DNA of 64,000 bases from Acanthosoma haemorrhoidale (lineage: Eukaryota > Arthropoda > Insecta > Hemiptera > Acanthosomatidae). Numbering within the stretch: the stretch's first letter is position 1; each line of letters opens with the position of its first letter. Location: contig OV884009.1 in assembly GCA_930367205.1 (NCBI GenBank), positions 37,519,841-37,583,840 on the forward strand. The letters run 5' to 3'. The position numbers and the translations under genes were made by a program. Shown here one piece after another: positions 56,480 to 64,000 of the stretch. The notes beneath the pieces are model-generated. The model was not told the DNA's origin. It was given only the letters and a program-made list of their open reading frames with translations, and searched no databases.

Positions 56480-59125
56480 TATTTAGCAACACTTGAAATA
56501 GAGCGAGTGCAGGCTTGAAGATTGAAAAAAAACACCGCACGTGTACGATAGATAATTACAATCTGCAACATGCAATCAAGGCAAAATGCAACTGATAACA
56601 GATAAGAGGTTTCACCACGTTTTGATGTTTAATTTATCTGCATTCGTAACAAACAAGAAAAAAAAAAAGTGAAAAGCTCTGGTTTGTAACCGGAGAGATA
56701 AGAGAAGAAACAGCGAGGTTAAATAAGGCGATTTGTTTTCTTTTTTTCATTCTATTATAAGCTGTCCCGGAGACATTGTTCACAGTTACGTAATTGGAAA
56801 CACTTCATTCCTCCTCCAGCTGTTTGATATTAGTCCTTTTGAACATACACGACAACACGTATGAATTCATGTTTCTGTATGGATGTTGATTGATAAATAA
56901 AAGGAAGTGGGGACCAATAAAGATGTATTACGACTAGTCCTAAGGCCCTTCATGTCAGCCCTTTTATTATACCAATTTCCATACAACTCTTCCTCCGGGT
57001 TCTACCTGTCCTACTGAAAAAGTCGTGCGACCTTTACTTGATAGAATTAGGTTTTTAGGATAGAATTCTGCCACAGCCTAAGGGAATGACCTTAGTTCGC
57101 GAAACGCTTCAAAAAAATAGTGGTAGGAGGTTTCCACCTCCAGTTTACACTTGAGGCAAATGGAGTATGGATACAACTGGAGTATTTAAGAAAAATGTCT
57201 TGTATGTGTCGGTCAGGGATACGCTCCATCAACTTGGAGTGATATTTCATGTGTCAAAGAACATACATGAAAACTAAAAAAATCGAAAACTAAAGCCGAT
57301 CGAAGGTTTCATAGTTGGGAGGTGACGCTGAGCTTGTTAACCCTCTATCTTAATTTTGGATTTATTAACCACATTTGCTGTTATTTATTCAAATAACTCC
57401 TCATTTATTCTCACGTTGCTGGACGTGCTGCAACCAGATCTATACATATGAATAATAAAACAATATCCAGATAAAAACAATATGAATATATAATCTATTA
57501 AATGTTACTTCTTTATAAAGTAATTTGTCCTTGGACTTCCATTATTTAATAGACACATATTGTAAATAAAACATAAAATAGAATAATTAATAATAAAATA
57601 AGGATCAAATATGTATTATATCAATTGTGTATAATTGACCTTCAGTGAATGCATATGATTTTGATATCTTAAAACTGGTTTAATCGCAGCATTGGCAAGA
57701 AGCCAATACACGTGTATTCAAAAATAGGATCAAAGTATGTAAGGTAAAACCGTCGAAACTACTATTTATTCCTTCATGAACGGGTAATTTTTAAAACATT
57801 AAATTCGTCAATTTAAAGAAATAAAATGCTGCCAAATTGACAGGAATAAAATATGTTTTTAGGGATGACCTCATTTGAAAATTCACTCGTCAGCAGTAAG
57901 AAAGAGCAGTGGTAATTATGGGTGAAATGCTTCACAAAAGTGAGTCCAGCAAACTTAAAAGGTGAATCGCGGGTGTTCGGGGGTGAATCCGGAGGGTGCA
58001 GAGGGACTACAAGGATGCACCGATGTAGCGCTTCTTAGATTCGGAAAGAATTCACCACATAATTAATAAAGGAACTAGAGTTTTGTTGATCGTCACGAAC
58101 GGAATCTTAAGACATTTAATTTGTCTAGATCCGTCTTTTATAGACTAACGAAATAAAAGGGTCCAAGTGTAAGAATTATTTTCCACTTGAGTCATGGTCT
58201 ATCAATTAATGCTCCATGCGTTAATGAACAAGTTTTTGGAACCGGAACTTAATGTATGCATTCCCCGCAAGAGTGAGTGTGGCGATTGAGAATTTGTATC
58301 ATTTTTCATTTTTTAGTAATGAATGGCATTTGAGAGTCTAATTAAACCTTTAAATGTTCTGTCAGGCAATTTCTCATCCAAATCAATCAATAGGTGATGT
58401 TGATTAAATAAAGTTTCCTTAAGCTACACTTTGCAAAAATAAGGTATTAAACATTAATATCCTTCTTGACATTATTTTATTTTAAAAGGAAAACACAGTT
58501 GTGCCAAATTAACTATAGCAGATAGAAGTTACCCTCTTCACGGACCTACTTATTCATATTTGTATAAATCAATAACCTTACGGCGTCAGTATAGAGAGAC
58601 AGGACTAGTTCACAATCCCGACACAGGAGCACTCGAAAGGGCCTCTGGCATATCCGACCCAGGATTGGTCAGAATAACGGTCTTCCTGATTGGTCGGAAT
58701 AATCTGGTCTCTAGGCACTCTAGTTTATAGTTAGTTTTTAAGTAAATTCCTCAAAATATGATGAACAGTTTTTGGGTAAAATTTAACGACAGGGAGCACA
58801 GGAAACCCATCTTGGACGTCTAACTAAATTTAAATCAAATCAAAGCTGAGAATCTATTTACGCTTTATAGTTCGGTTTTTCCCACAATATAAGTGGCCAG
58901 TTTCATACGTTCCCTCATTTTCTTTGTCCGTTATCTATGCTATATTACAAACGCTTTCAGCGGCTACTCCACCATTTTAAAGTCTCTAATAATTACATTG
59001 ATAGAATAGGAAATGAAACGGCATGCAATTTTGACAGAGTAACAAATCTGACAATCGAATTGGAGACGTTTTTTAAACTTTTCATTTTCACTTCCTATTC
59101 TATCAATTTAATTATAAGATACTTG
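56480..59125. other. Unassigned DNA
   Basis: A GC-richer patch at 57880-58060 and an imperfect tandem pair (GATTGGTCAGAATAACGGTC and GATTGGTCGGAATAATCTGG, about 58662-58709) were noticed. No gene or element was recognised. Confidence 0.4.
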
Positions 59126-59127
59126 AA

Positions 59128-59175
59128 AATAGTGGTGTAGCTGCCGAAAGCACTCGTATCATTGTAAAATAAATT
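59128..59175 (+). repeat. Short dispersed repeat, copy 3 of 3
   Basis: AGTGGTGTAGCTGCCGAAAG, then CACTCGTATCATTGTAAAATAAAT, matches 8665-8715. Confidence 0.45.
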
Positions 59176-59179
59176 GTGG

Positions 59180-60215
59180 GAAGACAAAATAGAAGTGAAC
59201 CAAAATACAAGTTGGTAGCTTAGTCATTGTGTACAAATACTGGTCCTTATAAGAAAAAAAAAATATTGGAAAAATGGTAATGCTACTGAACAAGTTTTGT
59301 TGGTATTTTTGACAGCATTTTGGAGATTGCGATCCACGGTGGACCGGTCGAAGTCCTACCATCACATTAATAATATTATAAGTATGACTGAATTCTCACA
59401 CCCCAATGAATAACACTAAACAGTCAATATGTGATCTTTTAAAATAAAGATCTTCATTTATAATAGTATGGATTTGCGGTAATTTCTCACCGAGCACATT
59501 GCGAAACAGACCGCTACACCGTGTTATCTAATCTGATTTTCAATCGAGACCCGTCTGAAGAAACTGCTAGACGATAAACAGTGTGTCCAGTTTTGCTGCT
59601 GGCATGGCGCACTGAATCGCCCAGTGGCTATTCATACACTGCTTACCCGTCACGGATTATAAACCTTAGTGGGGGTTTGCTAATTCCGCTTGCGGTCCTC
59701 TCATCTGACGTCAGTATCGTTTAAGTCTGGCCCGGACCCAGCTATCACACTCGTCTAACGATTAAGCACTCGTCCAGTAAAACCGTCGCCAAGTTTAAAA
59801 TACTAAGTAGAGAGACAGTCGAACACAAGGGAGTGCGTACCATGCGGAAGACATGGACATAGTCTATTTACATTAACCCATCTGAACCATTTTCCAAGCC
59901 CGCAGATGTACATATCTTTTTAAGTTTATTTTTCACATACATTTTTACATAATTAACAATTTCGCTCAGAATCACAACCCAATACGAGAAAATACGAGCT
60001 TTGTGTGCACTGAATTTTTTTTTTTTTTATCTGGGAATGCAATAATCGATGGATTTAACAGTTGGAAAAACATGTTGAAAATCTGCATTGTAAAAAAATA
60101 ATAATAAATGATAAGTAAAGGCGACATCTTCCCGGAAACGGAAGGATTCCTTCTGGCTATAGAAGAATCAGTTATAGCCAAAAAAAACTTAAAGGAAGCA
60201 CATTTATAGAGAAGA
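59180..60215. other. Unassigned DNA; GC-richer 59480-59860
   Basis: The GC-richer part holds CTGACGTCAG (about 59706), a CRE-like palindrome, but no exon or promoter context. The long minus-strand frame 59972-60433 runs antisense to the Tc1 remnant and is not a gene. Confidence 0.4.
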
Positions 60216-60224
60216 TATATGCGG

Positions 60225-60425
60225 CTTGCGTCGCTACAGCGTGTCACTTCGGACTGAAAACAAATGGAGCAGCCTGATGTTTTCAGATGAGACGCGTTTC
60301 TCTCTTTATACATCATGGTGTATGAGAGTATGGTGGGTCGAGAGTTTACCGATGGCCTGGTGTGCACTACGCTGAGTGTAAGGTCACTAGGATAGTTTGG
60401 CGTGGGGTGGAATTTCTTTGACAGC
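60225..60425 (+). pseudogene. Tc1-type transposase, catalytic half
   Basis: The plus strand reads N-K-W-S-S-L-M-F-S-D-E-T-R-F-S-L-Y (about 60261-60312), the block containing the second catalytic Asp region of Tc1-type transposases, then V-W-W-V-E-S-L-P, and after a frameshift A-W-G-G-I-S-L-T-A (60399-60425). Stops separate the blocks. It joins directly to the N-terminal half of a similar transposase lying on the opposite strand. Confidence 0.75.
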
Positions 60426-60640
60426 GAACACACAGAAACCGGTCATCTCTTGGCTTTGTCACTCGCGGTCGACCTGGTCTGTGATTCCAAAAACTTTTCG
60501 CACGGTATCGTGTAATTGCTCTCCGAACAGTAGTTTCAGGTAACCCAATGCACGGGCTGCATGTCTTAGGCTTCGACCGTCTTCCATTAAAGCAACAACA
60601 CGGGTGACCTGCTCTACTATCAAAACCGTGTGTAAAAGTG
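60426..60640 (-). pseudogene. Tc1-type transposase, N-terminal DNA-binding half
   Basis: The minus strand reads V-E-Q-V-T-R-V-V-A-L-M-E-D-G-R-S-L-R-H, A-A-R-A-L-G (60624-60545) and, after a frameshift, P-E-T-T-V-R-R-A-I-T-R-Y, then H-R-P-G-R-P-R-V-T and P-R-D-D-R-F-L (to about 60435). This is the paired-like helix-turn-helix of Tc1 transposases. The two frames are listed together because one frameshift near 60538 splits them. Confidence 0.8.
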
Positions 60641-60659
60641 TACGGAAACATTTATTTTT

Positions 60660-61670
60660 CACGAATTCAAAATATAAAACAAAACAAGAACTTCGCTTGA
60701 TAATAAAAATAAAAACATGAATACACATTTATTCACAATTGGGTATCCAGACGTAATTAAGTCAAAAATACACATAAAAAAATAAATAAAATACCCCAAA
60801 TATATATCTTGTGGCCAAATAATATTGTTTGTAGTACTGTTTTTATTTTCAATTTTGATTCGTGAATGGGCATAGGATGTATTGTCATGTAGGGGTTTGG
60901 CACAAATGAACTTCTGCTTTGGTGTTAAATGTGGAGAAGAAGTGCTGGGTAAGGAAGAGTTAGTTGAGGGAGGAACCCTGGAAGTTTTCGCAACGATGGT
61001 ATGGAACAAGCCATTTAAACTCAGAATAAAAGGAGGTCATGCGAGATTCTTTTGCGCAACGCAGTCATATATCAGTTAATGACACGCATCTTTGATACAA
61101 ATAGCTATACTTTTCTACCTTCGTAATATTCAATGGGAGCTCCATTTAAAATCTCATGTCTCCAACTTGAAAAAGGGTTTCATAATGACCAGAGCCTAGA
61201 CAGACAGGCAGATCCTACAAATTGACAAAGTCGGGTGCATTGCGATAAATCTTTTACGATTGCTCCGGTCCCTGGTCAGAAGCTAACTAAGAAATAAAAA
61301 TCCATAGTATTCCCAAAAATTAAGTTTGTTAAGTAATTAAGTTCCTTGGGAGGACTATGAATGAGTATTTAGCATTCAACGCCTACAATAATATCCCATT
61401 TTCCTCTGAGACAACGGATTCGGTGGCAAAATATCCCATATTATTTCAGCAACAGAATCCTTCATAACTATCGTAATAAACTTTATGTCATTGATCTCAT
61501 CCCTTAAAAAAACAATTTAGTCGGTAACATTATTTAACAAAATGGGGAGGCCATTAGTATATTTGTATTTGCGTCGGAACAATAGATTGTAAATGTTGAA
61601 ATGGATGCAGGTATGATAGAGAAGATTATTTGAACAATTGGGATCTAGAGCGAGAGTGGCAGTAAAAGGG
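60660..61670. other. Unassigned AT-rich DNA
   Basis: No clear inverted ends of the Tc1 element were found here. The minus-strand frame at 60659-61009 shows no motif. Confidence 0.4.
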
Positions 61671-61675
61671 GCGCG

Positions 61676-61735
61676 CCGCCCTTATCTGATCTCGGCCAGG
61701 TTACGGCACCCCCTGATAAGGGTTAACTACCCTTA
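61676..61735. other. Overlapping inverted repeats
   Basis: CCCTTATC (61680-61687) pairs with GATAAGGG (61714-61721), and AAGGGT (61717-61722) pairs with ACCCTT (61729-61734), so the middle arm could form either of two hairpins. A GC-rich block GGGGCGCGCCGCCC lies just upstream. Function unknown. Confidence 0.4.
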
Positions 61736-62029
61736 AGGATAATTTATTTCTTATCTAATTCCACTTTTCAATCACATCTCCATGCAATTCTGTGGAGATT
61801 CATTTCATTTCGAATTATTTACTCTGGAAAACGTACTATTTATTACATAAAATTCAACTGGTAAATATTTTTAATTAGCATGGCTATTAATTAGCTCTCA
61901 CTATCTCTTACTGGTTGATCCATGTTTCTGAGGCCTAGCCGGAATTTTCAAAGTAATAAATCCTTATATCATTTACCCATGTGTCCGTCCGTCTTGTTTA
62001 AGACCTCTGACGCTCTCGCTTCAGACACG

Positions 62030-62225
62030 AAATTTTACTTAAAACTTCATTCATTTCATTCACTCATTGAATTCAGAAGCCCATTTAATACTGGGAAGAA
62101 AATAAAGGGGCCTCCTTTGCAAGATGTCATACCGTATGAGTGAGGGGAATTGTCCACAAGGTATGAATGTGCTTTTAAATTACAATAATTAATGGATAGG
62201 TAAATTTTAATTTTGGAAATAAACA
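62030..62225 (+). mobile_element. Possible Jockey-type 3'UTR fragment
   Basis: ATGAGTGAGGGGAATTGTCC (62137-62156) and the terminal GATAGGTAAATTTTAATTTT (about 62196-62215), then GGAAATAAAC, resemble the plan of the family's 3' end but at low similarity. Confidence 0.35.
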
Positions 62226-62229
62226 ACTT

Positions 62230-63505
62230 TCTACATAAATCTTTAAAAAATAAATAAACTTTAGTGTTTTTTTATTTATAACATTTTATTAACTTTGACA
62301 TATTGAATTTTTTAACATCGATTATGTGTACATTGCATTTTATGTTAAATTTATTTATAGACAAAATACTGGATATACAAAATTAATAAACACCATCGAG
62401 AGATGATCACTAAAATCATTGTGAAAAAGGTACTGAGTGTGTTTCATCAAAAATACTTGTTTTTGTTGTTTTTTTTAAACCATCTTCATCACTAAATATT
62501 ACCTTTTCGACAAATTAAAAAAAAAACAACTAAGACTTTAAAATAATTAATACTGGGCTGTAAAATACGCAATATCTACATGTTTTAAATTCTTCTTGCC
62601 GACATGTATTCTCCCTTTAACCATGTCTTCTGAGCTGTGAATTGAAATATCTTTAAATTTACGGGTCCAACAATTCCTACGTTTTGTTGTTCATACTTAT
62701 GGTTATTTGAATTCAACTAAAAACTGATCAGCATATTTCGTCAAGTTGTGGATATATCTTTAAAAATTCAGATTGCTTGTAATATCAATTAAAAAAGAAA
62801 CTTCATTCTGGAACGTTGTCCACTAATAATGACAAAATGGAACTAATTTGTCCAGCAGACAAAAAAAGATAAATATATATTATAAATTACTTTGCTGTGA
62901 CTATCTTATAAATAATAAAGGGTATATGTATATTTGTGATGACTACAATGAACCCACAACGAAAGATTGAAGCAATAAACATAAATGAGTAGATGTTTAA
63001 TGGCAATTGTAAATGAGAAAATAAAGGAATTATTAGAGGGGGGAAAATAACGTGAAAGGTTAACGGGATGTAAAAAAGGAAATGAAAAATAAATACAAAG
63101 AATAATAATGTAGAATTATGAATTTTTAGATTGGAGGTAGATAAGGAACTCTAGGCTTAAAGATTGTGAGAGTCGGAGAGTAAATATGATTATATCATTG
63201 AGACAGACATGTTTTGCATCATGCCTTCGCGCAATCCCAATCACAGGTTGACTATATAAACAGACTATATTGCTTAACAATTACGCAGTTTATGTCACCC
63301 CTAGGGCAATGTGGAAGTGGGCAACTAAACTGGAAGGGTTTAGTGCCACTCGTGGTTTAACTCTAACGCCACCTAGTGCCTTTAGTGCTTACACTATTGT
63401 TTAAGGCACCTCTCTTACGATATTCTTACATAAATATCGTAACTTAAACAGTACTGTTTAATTAACATAAAATAAACCCTAAGTTTCAATCCCGACCCCG
63501 ACGGA
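62230..63505. other. AT-rich DNA, nothing recognised
   Basis: No supported feature. Confidence 0.45.
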
Positions 63506-63509
63506 GAGA

Positions 63510-64000
63510 GGCTGAGTGTTCATACTTATGTACGATTCACATTCATACAATTTTTACACAGGAGCCCTTCCAACCGCAAGGTAATTTAAGCAGCTTGCAC
63601 CTGAGGGGAGGGGAGAGAGTAAGAGTGCCACAGACCCTCAGGACATGAGTAGGGATGGTGGCCAGTGGCAGGACCCCATGATATACTTGTTTATTTATAA
63701 TAGATCACGATGCCACCACCGTTTTAGGACACGAGGAGGATTGTAAGGATGTTTATTGGTTCGTAACTCTTCCCGTCTAATTCTAAGACCAGAGAGAGGG
63801 AGAGCAGAGAGTCACATACGCTCAGGACATTAATGGGGATGATTCTCAGTGCCCCCCTGAATTACAATAATCTATTTGCAGTACGCCCACCGGTGTTTTA
63901 GGAGACAAGGATAATTTTTACTGGATAAGGAGTTGACAAGAGGATTTGGATGTGAATGGATTGTGAAATTTGGAAAAGCTTGATGGTATGAGGTTGGCAC
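63510..64000 (-). mobile_element. Jockey-type 3' fragment running off the window
   Basis: The minus strand holds a 3'UTR like that at 23.33 kb (CATACTTATGTACGATTCAC, 63522-63541, and GTGCCACAGACCCTCAGGAC, 63627-63646). Two ORF2-end traces follow: one near 63715-63740 and a second near 63890-64000 reading N-P-L-V-N-S-L-S-S. GAGAGTCACATACGCTCAGG at 63806-63825 repeats the 63627 block, so two partial copies lie in tandem. The element continues beyond the window. Confidence 0.6.

Noticed and set aside
59700..59720. CTGACGTCAG as a promoter element
   Set aside because: A CRE-like palindrome alone, with no transcription start, exon or TATA context nearby, is not enough.
59972..60433. The second longest minus-strand frame (153 codons)
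   Set aside because: Its first part is antisense to the plus-strand Tc1 catalytic half and the rest runs into poly-A/T sequence.

Overview
This is AT-rich eukaryotic nuclear DNA, most likely from an arthropod with a large, repeat-loaded genome. There are no closely packed open frames, no bacterial gene signals and no complete protein-coding gene. Nearly everything recognisable is a degraded transposable element: Jockey-, CR1- and I-type non-LTR retrotransposons, tRNA-derived SINEs, mariner, Tc1 and hAT transposons, and MITEs. The species cannot be named from the sequence alone.

Layout. Positions 1-8,000 hold a nested pair of Jockey-type 3' fragments, a 95-bp palindromic mariner-type MITE, two copies of one tRNA-SINE, an I-type retrotransposon tail with a complete RNase H active site and a (TAA)n end, and another tRNA-SINE. 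Positions 8,000-16,300 are mostly bare AT-rich DNA around a decayed CR1-like LINE (about 11.8-13.5 kb). Positions 16.3-20.6 kb hold the best host-exon candidate (16,331-16,489, + strand), a dense block of Jockey 3' fragments, and an unrecognised 88-codon frame on the minus strand. Positions 20.6-38 kb hold a second MITE copy, an uncharacterised dispersed repeat, a DUF4817-type transposase start, a 796-bp hAT element with a near-perfect 8-bp target duplication, and an internally deleted mariner with both inverted ends. Positions 38-64 kb hold further LINE and SINE fragments, a fold-back array of the Jockey 3'UTR (47.2-47.7 kb), a 192-bp MITE, two weaker exon candidates (minus strand), a Tc1 transposase split into two opposed halves, and a final Jockey fragment running off the end.

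The dominant theme is one group of Jockey-like elements represented only by 5'-truncated 3' ends. They share the end of ORF2 (the motif R-L-K-R-x-W-P-R-D) and a long, GC-rich 3'UTR. More than fifteen fragments lie on both strands and are nested in or abut one another. The four exon candidates (one +, three -) rest on open frame, base composition and, for three of them, plausible splice sites. If real, most of the window is intron or intergenic DNA. I see no operon, CRISPR array, rRNA gene or intact tRNA gene, and no evidence for a new multi-gene system.
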